The position numbers and the translations under genes were made by a program. From assembly GCA_025352045.1 (NCBI GenBank), contig JANXUD010000130.1, positions 1 through 48,432 of the forward strand: DNA of 48,432 bases, given 5' to 3'. This document shows, piece by piece, positions 8,162 to 16,084 of this stretch (positions are counted from its first letter, which is position 1; every line of letters starts with the position of its first letter). This DNA is from Gammaproteobacteria bacterium. GTDB lineage: Bacteria > Pseudomonadota > Gammaproteobacteria > Xanthomonadales > Xanthomonadaceae. The notes under the pieces are model-generated. The model did not search any database. It had not been told where the DNA came from and worked only from the letters and a program-made list of their open reading frames with translations.

Positions 8162-8899
8162 ATGGATCCAGAACTCATCCGCCGCATCGTCGAAGCCGCA
8201 CTGCTGGCCTCGCCGCAACCCCTCGCCGTGGCCCAGCTGGCCGCGCTGTTCGCCGACGAGGACGCGCTGTCGCCCAACGCCATCGAGCAGGCGCTCGGTG
8301 CGCTGCGCGAGCAGTCCGAAGGCCGCGGCGTCGAACTGGTCGAGGTCGCCTCCGGCTTCCGCTTCCAGGTCCGAGCCGAGGTGCACGCGCATGTCGCGCG
8401 CCTGTGGACCGAACGCCAGGCCAAGTACACCCGGGCCACGCTCGAAACGCTTGCGCTGATCGCCTATCGCCAGCCGATCACGCGCGGCGAGATCGAGCAG
8501 ATCCGCGGCGTGGGCGTCAGCGCCAGCACGATCAAGCTGCTCGAGGAGCGCGAGTGGATCCGCGTGATCGGCCACCGCGACGTGCCCGGCCGCCCCGAGC
8601 TGTTCGGCACCACGCGCGGCTTCCTCGACTACTTCGGCCTGAAGAACCTGGACGGGCTGCCGCCCCTGTCCGAGCTCAAGGACATCCCGGAGCTCGAGCC
8701 GCAGTTCCCGTTCGACGGCCCGCCCGGCGTGGCCGCGGCGGCGATGCCCGGCCTCGATGCGTCGTTCGACGGGATCGATGCCGAAAGCGACATCGACAGC
8801 GACATCGACAGCGACACCCCATCCACAGACGCCGGCGACGGCGCGTCCACCCCTGATGAGGCCGGCGACGCCGTCGTGCCGGAGCTGCGCAATGACTGA
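8162..8899 (+). CDS. scpB: segregation and condensation protein B
   Basis: ScpB is the dimeric winged-helix partner that binds the ScpA linker in the SMC complex. The diagnostic segment is TRATLETLALIAYRQPITRGEIEQIRGV (around residues 90-117, quoted in part: LETLALIAYRQPITRGEIEQ), followed by VIGHRDVPGRPELFGTT and FLDYFGLKNLDGLPPL. The last 45 or so residues are an acidic, low-complexity tail. It includes a tandem DIDSDIDSD from a duplicated 12-base unit at about 8789-8812, which is not part of the fold. The stop overlaps the rluB start by 8 bases (ATGACTGA). Confidence 0.96.
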   Translation: MDPELIRRIVEAALLASPQPLAVAQLAALFADEDALSPNAIEQALGALREQSEGRGVELVEVASGFRFQVRAEVHAHVARLWTERQAKYTRATLETLALIAYRQPITRGEIEQIRGVGVSASTIKLLEEREWIRVIGHRDVPGRPELFGTTRGFLDYFGLKNLDGLPPLSELKDIPELEPQFPFDGPPGVAAAAMPGLDASFDGIDAESDIDSDIDSDTPSTDAGDGASTPDEAGDAVVPELRND

Positions 8900-10655
8900 T
8901 GTCCCCAGCAAGAAAGTCCTGTCCCTGAAGGATCGCGCCAGCGACCAGAGCGCGAAGATCGAAGAACGCCTGCACAAGGTGCTCGCCCAGGCCGGCCTCG
9001 GCTCGCGCCGCGCGCTCGAGGAGCGCATCGCCCAGGGCATGGTCAAGGTCAACGGCGAAGTGGCCCGCACCGGCCAGTCGATCTCCAGCGGCGACCGCAT
9101 CGAGCTCGACGGCAAAACCTTCGTCGCCACCGCGCTGACCGAGCCCTCCAGCGTGCTGATCTACAACAAGCCCGAGGGCCAGGTCACCAGCCGCGAAGAT
9201 CCCGAAGGCCGCCCGACCATTTTCGAAGCGCTGCCGCGCCTGAAGGGCGCCCGCTGGATCGCGGTCGGCCGCCTCGACATCAACACCACCGGCCTGCTCC
9301 TGCTGACCACCGACGGCGAGCTCGCCAATGCGCTGATGCACCCGTCCAATGCGATCGAGCGCGAATACGTCTGCCGCATCCCGGGCGAAGTCAGCGATGC
9401 GGTGGTGGACCGGCTCGCGCGCGGCGTCGCCCTGGAGGACGGCCCGGCCAAGTTCGAGACCATCGAGCGGATCAATGCCAGCGGGTCGCACAGCTGGTTC
9501 CAAGTCGTGGTGACCGAAGGCCGCAACCGCGAAGTGCGCCGTCTCTGGGAATCGCAGGGTTGCCAGGTGAGCCGGCTCAAGCGCGTGCGCTATGGCGATG
9601 TCACCCTGCCCCGCCTGCTCAAGCGCGGCCAGTGCGTGGAAATGGACGCCGAGAAGGTGGAGGCGATCCGCCGGCAGTTCGGCCTGGAGAACAACGCGCC
9701 GGTGCTGACGCTGCAGTCGGTGATCGGCCAGCGCAAGTCGCGCCCGACCGAGATCCGCGTCGGTGCCGACCGGGCGCAGAACAACTTCGTCAACGGCCAC
9801 GTCAACGAGGAAGCGCGCGAACTACGCCGCTTCGACCACGTGCGCGAAGAGAAGCCGCGTGGACGCGGACGTCCCGGTCCAGGCGGCCCGCGCAAGCCGT
9901 TCAAGGGTGGGCAGAAGGCCTTCCACGGCCCGATGGGAACCGATCGCGCGGCCGGCCCCGGCCGTGGCAACAAGAGCTTCGGCACGCCCGGTCCGCGTCG
10001 CGACGACAATTTCGGCAACCGTGCCGAACGTCCGCGCAGCGACCATCCGCCGTCGGATCGGCCGCCGTCCGACCGCCCGCCGCAGGATCGTCCGCCGCAG
10101 GATCGGCAACCGCAAGGACCGCGCGGTGCGCGTCCGCCCCAGGGCCAGCCCAATCCCTATGGCCACCCGGGCCAGCGCGCCAACAAGGGCGGTCCCGGGG
10201 CCGGCCCCGGTGGCCCTCCGGGCTTCAACAAGCCGCGCGGCCCGCGTCAGCCGCAGGGCGGGCACGATCACAACACCGCCGAGTTCCGCAGCTGGTACGT
10301 GCCAGATGGCGTGGAGACAGGATCGAAGGTCGCGCCACCGCGCGGTGATCGGCCCTATGGCGGCAAGCCGCAGGGCGGCCATCGCGCCGGCCCGGGCAAC
10401 GCCGCTGGCCATCCCGCCGCACACGGTCCGCGTCCCCACGGCAACGCGCCCCAGGGCAACGGACCAAGGCCCCAGGGCCCGCGTCCGCAGGGCAATGGTC
10501 CGCGTTCGCAGGGCAATGGTCCGCGTCCGCAAGGCAATGGTCCGCGTCCGCAGGGCAATGGGCCGCGTCCGCAGGGCAACGGGCCGCGGCCGCAAGGCAA
10601 TGGTCCCCGTCCGCCGTTCCGCAAGCGTCCCGAAGGCCTGCCCTCGGACGACTAG
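8892..10655 (+). CDS. rluB: 23S rRNA pseudouridine synthase RluB with a long repetitive C-terminal tail
   Basis: RluB isomerises a uridine (U2605 in E. coli 23S rRNA). An N-terminal S4 RNA-binding domain (ERLHKVLAQAGLGSRRALEE, residues about 25-44) precedes the RsuA/RluB-type catalytic domain. The catalytic aspartate lies in VGRLDINTTGLLLLTTDGEL (near residues 128-147), and the later motif VTEGRNREVRRLWES is near 206-220. The conserved protein ends near residue 290. The remaining 295 or so residues are low-complexity and rich in Gly, Pro, Arg, Gln and Asn. They include five DRPPS/Q repeats (10041-10115) and seven GNGPRPQ-type repeats plus one short unit (10452-10613). E. coli RluB has a much shorter tail. 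The tail is basic and probably disordered, so an RNA-binding role is inference. Confidence 0.95.
   Translation: MTDVPSKKVLSLKDRASDQSAKIEERLHKVLAQAGLGSRRALEERIAQGMVKVNGEVARTGQSISSGDRIELDGKTFVATALTEPSSVLIYNKPEGQVTSREDPEGRPTIFEALPRLKGARWIAVGRLDINTTGLLLLTTDGELANALMHPSNAIEREYVCRIPGEVSDAVVDRLARGVALEDGPAKFETIERINASGSHSWFQVVVTEGRNREVRRLWESQGCQVSRLKRVRYGDVTLPRLLKRGQCVEMDAEKVEAIRRQFGLENNAPVLTLQSVIGQRKSRPTEIRVGADRAQNNFVNGHVNEEARELRRFDHVREEKPRGRGRPGPGGPRKPFKGGQKAFHGPMGTDRAAGPGRGNKSFGTPGPRRDDNFGNRAERPRSDHPPSDRPPSDRPPQDRPPQDRQPQGPRGARPPQGQPNPYGHPGQRANKGGPGAGPGGPPGFNKPRGPRQPQGGHDHNTAEFRSWYVPDGVETGSKVAPPRGDRPYGGKPQGGHRAGPGNAAGHPAAHGPRPHGNAPQGNGPRPQGPRPQGNGPRSQGNGPRPQGNGPRPQGNGPRPQGNGPRPQGNGPRPPFRKRPEGLPSDD
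10041..10115 (+). repeat. 15-bp coding tandem repeat in rluB (5 units)
   Basis: Five in-frame copies of a unit like gatcggccgccgtcc encode D-R-P-P-S/Q repeats. The units start at 10041, 10056, 10071, 10086 and 10101. Synonymous differences between copies indicate some age. Confidence 0.85.
10452..10613 (+). repeat. 21-bp coding tandem repeat in rluB (GNGPRPQ units)
   Basis: Units of the type cagggcaatggtccgcgtcc(g) start at 10452, 10488, 10509, 10530, 10551, 10572 and 10593, with a shortened 15-base unit at 10473. All preserve the frame. Near identity of the central units suggests recent slippage or unequal exchange. Confidence 0.9.
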
Positions 10656-10669
10656 AGGCGATCCATGGT

Positions 10670-10708
10670 GCGCGCGACGCGGCGGCAATCCGCCGCGGCC
10701 TTGCGCGC
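10670..10708. terminator. GC-rich nested hairpin between convergent genes
   Basis: An inner perfect stem CGCGGCGG / CCGCCGCG with a CAAT loop (10678-10697) is enclosed by a GCGCGC/GCGCGC outer stem (10670-10675 with 10703-10708). It sits between the convergent rluB and copper-chaperone genes. There is no T tract, so a conventional intrinsic terminator is uncertain. Confidence 0.4.
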
Positions 10709-10712
10709 TCGC

Positions 10713-11168
10713 TCAGGGCAGGTCGGGCGGTGCGTCGCGGCGCACGGTGAAATCGGCCGCGATCGCGCGGCCATCCGACAGCAGCAGCTCGATGCGCACG
10801 CGCCGGCCTTCGGGCAGGGCGCCATGCGGCGCCATCAGCATGATGTGGTTGCCGCCCGGGGCGAAGCGCAGGTCGCCGCGCGCGGGTACGCGCAGCAAGG
10901 TGGCCTCGCGCATCGTGCTCATCCCGCCCGTGGTCGCGGTGGCATGCAGCATCGCGCCGCCAAACACGACGCTGCGGGCGCCGACGATCGCGACCGCGCG
11001 CGCGCACCCGTTGCGGACGCGGGCGTAAGCGGCGAGCGTCATCGCGGTGGGCGGCGCGGCACGGATCCACGCCTGGTCGACGACCGGCGCGCAGCTCGGC
11101 GGCGCCGCAACGGCGGCTGAAGCGGAAAGGAGGGCGATCAACCCCACCAGCAGGCGTCTTGCGTTCAT
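10713..11168 (-). CDS. periplasmic copper chaperone PCu(A)C
   Basis: A secreted copper(I)-binding protein of the PCu(A)C family, which delivers copper to cytochrome c oxidase or buffers periplasmic copper. A signal peptide (MNARRLLVGLIALLSASAAVAA) precedes a 130-residue beta-sandwich. The family's metal ligands H-x10-M-x21-H-x-M are visible: MLHATATTGGMSTMRE near residues 75-90, then GGNHIMLMAPHG near 106-117. The start ATG at 11168 places the signal peptide at the N-terminus; the frame stays open further upstream to 11189. No SCO or copper operon genes adjoin. It is divergent from the DUF4139 gene 32 bases away. Confidence 0.9.
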   Translation of the reverse strand: MNARRLLVGLIALLSASAAVAAPPSCAPVVDQAWIRAAPPTAMTLAAYARVRNGCARAVAIVGARSVVFGGAMLHATATTGGMSTMREATLLRVPARGDLRFAPGGNHIMLMAPHGALPEGRRVRIELLLSDGRAIAADFTVRRDAPPDLP

Positions 11169-11200
11169 GTGTCTATGATAGCCCGCCACTGGAGTAACCC

Positions 11201-12682
11201 ATGAGCCGAACCCTGCTTGCCTCCGCCCTCGCCAGCGCGCTCGTCGCGCTGGCCAGCCCCTCCGCTTGGGCGGCCGATACGCTCACGATCTACAGCGGCG
11301 ATTTCGAGTCCGTGTCCCAGGGCGAAGCCCAGGCCGGCGGCCCCGGCTATGCACTGGTCGAGCGCCACGCCACGGTGCACCTGCACGCCGGCGACAACGA
11401 GGTGCCGATCGCCGGCCTGCCGCGCGCGCTTGACGCCGCGTCCGTGGTAGCCACGCCACCGGCCGGCGCCAGCCTGCGCGGCCAGCGCTTCGACTTCGCG
11501 CTCGCCGGGCAGGACGAACTGCTGCGCCGCGCGCTCGGCCAGACCGTGCAGGTCGAACAGTCGGTCGGCAACGAGCGCCAGTCCTACAGCGGCGTGCTGC
11601 TGGCCGCGGGCAATGGCTTGACGCTGCGGCTGGCCGACGGTCGCATCAAGATGCTGTCGAACTACTCCAGCTTCGAACTGCCGCGCCTGCCCACCGGCGT
11701 GGTCAACGAGCCGACCCTGGTGCTGGCACTCGCGGCCGACCGCGCGGTGGACGGCGACCTCGCCCTGGCCTATGCAACTGCAGGCATGGCCTGGCGTGCC
11801 GAATACACCGCCAACCTGCAGGGCCAGGGCAAGCAATGCCGCATGGACCTGGATGGCGCGGCGATGGTGGTCAATCGCAGCGGCGCCGATTTCAACGACG
11901 TCATGCTGACCCTGGTCGCCGGCGAACCGCATCGCGAACAGGCGATGGCCGCGGGCATGCCGATGGCGCGCGAGTTGGGCAAGGTGCAGATGATGGCCGC
12001 CAGCGCCGCACCGGCGCCGCAGGCCTCGGGCGAGTACCAGGCTTACCGCCTGCCCAATCCCGGCTCCCTGCAGCAGGGCAGCGTGCAGCGCCTGCCCCTG
12101 GTCGCCCCGGCGCGCGGCGTGTCCTGCGAACGCCGCTACGAGACCAGCGCGCAGTTCGGCGACTGGCGTCCGCCGTATCCGATCATCGACGAGAACTTCA
12201 ACGCCGGCGATGGCCAGGCGCAGCCGGTGCAGGCGACGATCCGCTTCAACAACGGCAAGCCGGCGGGCCTGGGCGTGCCGCTGCCCGCCGGGCGCGTGCG
12301 CCTGTTCGAGGGCCGCGATTTCCTCGGCGAGGCGGCCATCGAGCACACGCCCGCGGGCAAGGACGTCGCCCTGGTCATGGGCAATGCCTTCGACCTCTCG
12401 GCCACGCGCACGCGCGCAAGCTTCGCCCTGGACCGCGCCGGACGGACCATGACCGAAACCGTGAAGGTCGAACTCAACAATGCGAAGCCCGCTGGGGTGG
12501 TGGTGCGCGTCAACGAGCGGCTGGGGCGCTGGACCGCGTGGGAGCTGGTCAGCAGTTCGGAACCGGTCGCTGCGCGCGACGCGCAGTCCGCGGCCTTCGA
12601 CGTGCCGGTGCCGGCCGGTGGCAAGGCCAGCTTCAGCTACACGGTTCGCTATCGCTGGGCCGAGGATGTCAAAATCCCCTGA
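11201..12682 (+). CDS. DUF4139 domain-containing secreted protein
   Basis: A 493-residue exported protein of the DUF4139 family, whose function is not established. An N-terminal signal peptide ends near ASPSAWA/A (residue 24). The domain shows AYATAGMAWRAEYTANL near 186-202, GAAMVVNRSGADFNDVML near 213-230, a mid-protein insertion rich in Ala/Pro/Gln and a C-terminal beta-rich part (VKVELNNAKPAGVVVRV near 420-436). Two widely spaced cysteines (QCRM near 209, VSCERR near 308) could form a periplasmic disulfide. GGAG lies 6-7 bases before the ATG. The 21-base gap to the next gene suggests co-transcription with the crotonase, although no functional link is obvious. Confidence 0.85.
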   Translation: MSRTLLASALASALVALASPSAWAADTLTIYSGDFESVSQGEAQAGGPGYALVERHATVHLHAGDNEVPIAGLPRALDAASVVATPPAGASLRGQRFDFALAGQDELLRRALGQTVQVEQSVGNERQSYSGVLLAAGNGLTLRLADGRIKMLSNYSSFELPRLPTGVVNEPTLVLALAADRAVDGDLALAYATAGMAWRAEYTANLQGQGKQCRMDLDGAAMVVNRSGADFNDVMLTLVAGEPHREQAMAAGMPMARELGKVQMMAASAAPAPQASGEYQAYRLPNPGSLQQGSVQRLPLVAPARGVSCERRYETSAQFGDWRPPYPIIDENFNAGDGQAQPVQATIRFNNGKPAGLGVPLPAGRVRLFEGRDFLGEAAIEHTPAGKDVALVMGNAFDLSATRTRASFALDRAGRTMTETVKVELNNAKPAGVVVRVNERLGRWTAWELVSSSEPVAARDAQSAAFDVPVPAGGKASFSYTVRYRWAEDVKIP

Positions 12683-12703
12683 TCCAGTCGCGGGGACGCA
12701 GGC

Positions 12704-13456
12704 ATGATCGAAGTCATCGAACACGGCGCGGTGCACGAGATCCACTTGGCGCGGCCCCCGGTTAACGCACTGGACCTGGCCCTGCTGCAGGCCCTGGTCG
12801 CCGCGGTGGACGCGGCGCCGCGCAACGGCGCCCGCGGCCTGGTCCTGTCGGGCGGCGAGAAGGCGTTTTCCGGCGGCCTCGACGTGCCCTACCTCATGCA
12901 CCAGGACCGCGCGGGCCTGGCCGCCTGCTGGGCGCAGTTCTTCGCCGCGGCGCGGGCGCTGGCGCGCTCGCCGGTCCCGGTCGCCGCCGCGATCGCGGGA
13001 CACAATCCCGCCGGCGGCTGCGTGCTTGCGCTGTGTTGCGATTATCGGGTGATGGCGCGCGGACCGTTCCGCATCGGCCTCAATGAAACCCAGGTCGGGC
13101 TCGCCGTTCCCGGCGCGATCCAGTTCCTGTTGCAGCGCGCGGTCGGCGCGCAGCGGGCCGAGCGCCTGGTCGTCGCCGGCGCGATGGTCGAGTCCGCGCA
13201 GGCCCTGGCGATCGGCATGGTGGATGCGCTGGACGAACCCGGCCAGGTGGTTGCGCATGCGGTAGCCTGGCTGCAGGGCCTGCTCGCGCTGCCCTCGAGT
13301 CCGATGCTGGCGGCGCGGCGGATCGCGCGCGCAGACGTGATCGCTGCGCTCGAGGCCTTCAGCGATGCGGACCTGGAGCAATTCCTGGAAGGCTGGTACA
13401 GCGCCGACAGCCAGGCCGCGTTGCGCGGGGTGATGGCGCGGCTGGGCAAGGCCTGA
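12704..13456 (+). CDS. enoyl-CoA hydratase/isomerase (crotonase) family protein
   Basis: A 250-residue crotonase-fold protein. The oxyanion-hole segments are SGGEKAFSGGLDVPYL near residues 50-65 and AAIAGHNPAGGCVLALCCDYRVM near 92-114. The canonical glutamate-bearing 'GGGxELA' is replaced by AGGCVLAL, so the first catalytic glutamate of true enoyl-CoA hydratases is missing. The second region reads NETQVGLAVPGAIQFLL. This combination points to an isomerase-type or other crotonase (for example delta3-delta2-enoyl-CoA isomerase) rather than a hydratase. The specific reaction cannot be stated. Confidence 0.85.
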   Translation: MIEVIEHGAVHEIHLARPPVNALDLALLQALVAAVDAAPRNGARGLVLSGGEKAFSGGLDVPYLMHQDRAGLAACWAQFFAAARALARSPVPVAAAIAGHNPAGGCVLALCCDYRVMARGPFRIGLNETQVGLAVPGAIQFLLQRAVGAQRAERLVVAGAMVESAQALAIGMVDALDEPGQVVAHAVAWLQGLLALPSSPMLAARRIARADVIAALEAFSDADLEQFLEGWYSADSQAALRGVMARLGKA

Positions 13457-13492
13457 GCCGACGGCCCCACGCACGCCAGCGGTTGCAAGGGA

Positions 13493-14374
13493 TCAATCCG
13501 GGCCGAGCGCCGTTGGCCGCGACGGATCACTGATCCAGCCGCTCCACGATCCCGCATAGACACGCGCGCCGTGCAGCCCCGCGTGTTCCATGGCCAGCAG
13601 GTTGTGGCAGGCGGTCACGCCCGAACCGCAACTGAGCAAGGATTCATCCGCGGGCGTATCGCCGAGCAGGGCGAGGAATTGCGCGCGCAGCGCGGCGCGG
13701 TCGCGGAAGACGCCGCCTTCGAGGTTGTCGGCATAGGGACGGTTGCGCGCACCGGGAATATGTCCGGCGCGGGCGTCGAGCGGCTCGATGTCGCCGCGGA
13801 AGCGCTCCGGAGCGCGGGCGTCGAGCAGGCTGCCCGGGCGCTTGCGCAGGGCCGTGCCGACATCCTGCGCATCGGCGACCTGGGTGGCGTCGAACGTCCC
13901 GGGGTACTGCGTCGCCGCGACAATGGGCGCGCCTGTGTCGAGCGGCAGGCCCAGCGCCGTCCAGCGCGCGAACCCGCCATCCAGCACGGCCACGCGGCGG
14001 TGCCCGAACAGGCGCAGCAACCACCAGAAACGCGCGGCCGCCATCGCCCCGTCGCCCGCGTCGTAGACGACCACCTGGTGCGCAGGCGCGATCCCCAGTC
14101 GCTCGAGCACCGTGCGGAACTCCGTGGCGTCCGGCATCGGGTGGCGCCCGTCGGAGTCCGGCTTGCGGTGGTCGCTCAGGTCGCGATCCAGGTGCACGTA
14201 GCTGGCGCCCGGCAGGTGCGATTCACGCCATGCGCGCTCGCCCGCGCCGGGATCGGCGCCGGCCAGCACGAAGCGCGCATCCACGATGCGCAGCGCGGGA
14301 TCGCCAAGCCGCGCGGACAGCGCATCCGCACTGACCAGCGTGGTCCAGTCCATGGCGGGCGACGATGCGTTCAC
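13493..14374 (-). CDS. sseA: 3-mercaptopyruvate/thiosulfate sulfurtransferase (two rhodanese domains)
   Basis: A 293-residue tandem rhodanese protein that transfers sulfane sulfur from mercaptopyruvate or thiosulfate to a thiol acceptor. The first domain spans roughly residues 10-140 (LRIVDARFVL, LPGASYVHLDRDLSD). The second, residues 165-285, contains LLDARAPERFRGDIEPLDARAGHIPGA (quoted in part: LLDARAPERFRGDIE) and the active-site loop CGSGVTAC. The CG[S/T]GVT loop favours mercaptopyruvate sulfurtransferase over thiosulfate sulfurtransferase. I chose the GTG at 14374, which makes a GTGA overlap with the NUDIX stop; an ATG at 14353 is the alternative. It is the last gene of a DUF1289-NUDIX-sulfurtransferase run. 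Confidence 0.92.
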   Translation of the reverse strand: MNASSPAMDWTTLVSADALSARLGDPALRIVDARFVLAGADPGAGERAWRESHLPGASYVHLDRDLSDHRKPDSDGRHPMPDATEFRTVLERLGIAPAHQVVVYDAGDGAMAAARFWWLLRLFGHRRVAVLDGGFARWTALGLPLDTGAPIVAATQYPGTFDATQVADAQDVGTALRKRPGSLLDARAPERFRGDIEPLDARAGHIPGARNRPYADNLEGGVFRDRAALRAQFLALLGDTPADESLLSCGSGVTACHNLLAMEHAGLHGARVYAGSWSGWISDPSRPTALGPD

Positions 14375-14994
14375 GCGCTGGCCTCGAGCCGCTTGCGCAG
14401 GTTGACCAGCATCGCCGCGGTCGCGCCCCAGATGCGGTACTGGGCGTACTGGAATTCGACCAGGGCGCGGCGCCCGCCGCGGTAGTCCACTTCCAGGTTG
14501 CGCGCATTCTCCGGCAGCATCAGGAAGTCGAAGGGCACTTCGAACACTTCGTCCACCTCGCCCGGATCTGGCTGCGGCGCGAAGGCCGCGTCGATGCACG
14601 CGACCAGCGGATAGACGTGGAATCCGGTGATGGTGACGAAGGGATCGAGGTAGCCGAGCGCCTCGGCCTGTCCGCGCGCCAGGCCGATTTCCTCGGCGGC
14701 CTCGCGCAGCGCCGCGGCGGCGGGATCGGCATCCTGCGCTTCGATGCGGCCGCCGGGAAAGCTGATCTGGCCCGCGTGGTGGCGCAGGGCTTCGGTCCTG
14801 CGCGTCAGCAGCACCTGTGGGCCCGCACCGCGGTCCACCAGGCCGACCAGCACGGCAGCAGGCTGCAGGCTGCGCCCGCCATCGGGCAACAGGTCGGCAA
14901 GTTCGTCGTGGTTCCAGCCCTGGCCCCGGGGGGGCGTGGCCAGCGGATGCAAGGCGCGGGCGAGCCGCCCGATGGGCGCGTCCGCGGGTGTCAC
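14371..14994 (-). CDS. NUDIX hydrolase, CoA pyrophosphatase (NudL)-like
   Basis: A 207-residue NUDIX protein. The Nudix box is seen as GGRIE, a 7-residue spacer, then REAAEEIGL near residues 105-127. It is preceded by HHAGQISFPGGRIE, and the HxGxxSFPGG pattern is typical of the CoA/ADP-ribose pyrophosphatase (NudL/YeaB) branch. The product would hydrolyse pyrophosphate links in CoA-type nucleotides. The start is the GTG at 14994, whose GTGA overlaps the DUF1289 stop; the same 4-base overlap recurs at its own 3' end, so translation of all three genes is probably coupled. Confidence 0.9.
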   Translation of the reverse strand: MTPADAPIGRLARALHPLATPPRGQGWNHDELADLLPDGGRSLQPAAVLVGLVDRGAGPQVLLTRRTEALRHHAGQISFPGGRIEAQDADPAAAALREAAEEIGLARGQAEALGYLDPFVTITGFHVYPLVACIDAAFAPQPDPGEVDEVFEVPFDFLMLPENARNLEVDYRGGRRALVEFQYAQYRIWGATAAMLVNLRKRLEASA

Positions 14995-15179
14995 CCGCGT
15001 TCCGCCTCGCGCAACGGCAGCACGGTTTCGATCCAGCGCAGGCGCTGGTCGTCGTTCATCCGCGACCAGGCCGCGATCTCGTCCGCCGTGCGCAGACAAC
15101 CGGCACACAGGCCGCGGTCGTCGAGCGAGCAGATGCCGGTGCAGGGACTAAGCACGGCACGAAAGGCAGGGACAGACAT
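14991..15179 (-). CDS. DUF1289 small cysteine-rich protein
   Basis: A 62-residue protein of the DUF1289 family. The conserved pattern is SPCTGICSLDDRGLCAGCLR near residues 11-30: C-x3-C then C-x2-C, probably a metal or Fe-S site. It is followed by a helix with EIAAWSRMNDDQRLRWIE. The function is unknown. It heads the NUDIX-sulfurtransferase operon. Confidence 0.88.
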   Translation of the reverse strand: MSVPAFRAVLSPCTGICSLDDRGLCAGCLRTADEIAAWSRMNDDQRLRWIETVLPLREAERG

Positions 15180-15225
15180 GGTGGTGGATCCGCGCCGGCC
15201 GTGGGCCGGCGCGGATCGAGTCGAC

Positions 15226-15939
15226 TTACTTGACGCTGACCAGCTTCACTTCGAACACCAGGGCCTGGTTCGGGCCGATCGGCGAACGCGGGCTGTCGCC
15301 ATAGGCCTTGCTGGACGGCACGTAGATCTCGTAGCGCGCGCCCGGCGCCATCAGCAGCACCACTTCCTTGACGCCCGCCAGTTCAGGCGGCAGGTCGCCG
15401 ATCTTGACCGAGACCGCTTCGCCATTGCTGTCGCCCAGCTGCTGGCCGGTGCTCAGCGAGCTGCGCAGGGTCATGGAGACCGTGCTGGCCGCGGTCGGCT
15501 TGGCGCCGCTGCCGTTGTCGATCACGCGATACTGCACGCCGTCCGGCAGGGTCACGACACCGGGCTTGGCCTTGTTTGCCGCCATGAAGGCGTCGGACTT
15601 CTGCTTGTTCTCGCGGGAGACCCGATCGAACTCGGCCTTTTCCTGCTCGGCCATCTTGTTGCTGAAGCTCTCCAGGGTGCTGCGCAGCTGCTCCATCGGG
15701 ACGGTCGGGTCCTTCTTGGCGTAGCCGTCCTGCGTGCCGCGCACGAGGGCGGCGACATCGATGTCGACCTTGTTCTCGGCCAGGCCGCGGGCCAGGCGAT
15801 AGCCCAGCGCATAGCCCAGCGTGGTGCGGTTCGTGGTCGTGCCGGCCGGCGCGGCAGCCGGGGCGGAGGTTTGGGCGACAGCAAAGCCGGAGCTCAGGGC
15901 AAGGGCGGCCGAAACGGCGGCCAGCAAACGCAACTTCAT
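15226..15939 (-). CDS. periplasmic FKBP-type peptidyl-prolyl isomerase (FkpA/Mip-like)
   Basis: A 237-residue exported isomerase with the Mip/FkpA layout. A signal peptide ends near GFAVAQ (residue 23). An N-terminal helical dimerisation domain (about 40-130: [21 protein letters not shown] and a long charged helix) leads into the C-terminal FKBP domain. The catalytic domain looks eroded. The usual 'GxLxDGxxFDSS' and 'VIPGW' segments appear as [17 protein letters not shown] and [23 protein letters not shown], while the terminal FKBP strand [22 protein letters not shown] is well kept. Substitution of VIPGW by LAGVKEV may weaken isomerase activity, leaving a chaperone role; this is inference. 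GGAG precedes the ATG. Confidence 0.9.
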   Translation of the reverse strand: MKLRLLAAVSAALALSSGFAVAQTSAPAAAPAGTTTNRTTLGYALGYRLARGLAENKVDIDVAALVRGTQDGYAKKDPTVPMEQLRSTLESFSNKMAEQEKAEFDRVSRENKQKSDAFMAANKAKPGVVTLPDGVQYRVIDNGSGAKPTAASTVSMTLRSSLSTGQQLGDSNGEAVSVKIGDLPPELAGVKEVVLLMAPGARYEIYVPSSKAYGDSPRSPIGPNQALVFEVKLVSVK

Positions 15940-16084
15940 CGAAATCTCCAGGGTGGGGTACGGGCGATTGGGTCCCGCAGGATGCGATAGGATACCGGCC
16001 TGCGGTGCCGGCTGCCAGCGATGGCGCCGGTCCCAACCGCGCTCAGACCCCTCCCCGCCACCGAAGTTCCCGGAGCCACGCGCC

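Noticed and set aside
10041-10613. Repeats in the rluB tail as a possible CRISPR array
   Set aside because: Units are contiguous, 15 or 21 bases, in frame and without spacers, so they are coding tandem repeats.
10665-11120. A plus-strand open frame opposite the copper chaperone
   Set aside because: It is antisense to PCu(A)C, whose signal peptide and metal ligands are clear, and has no recognisable features.
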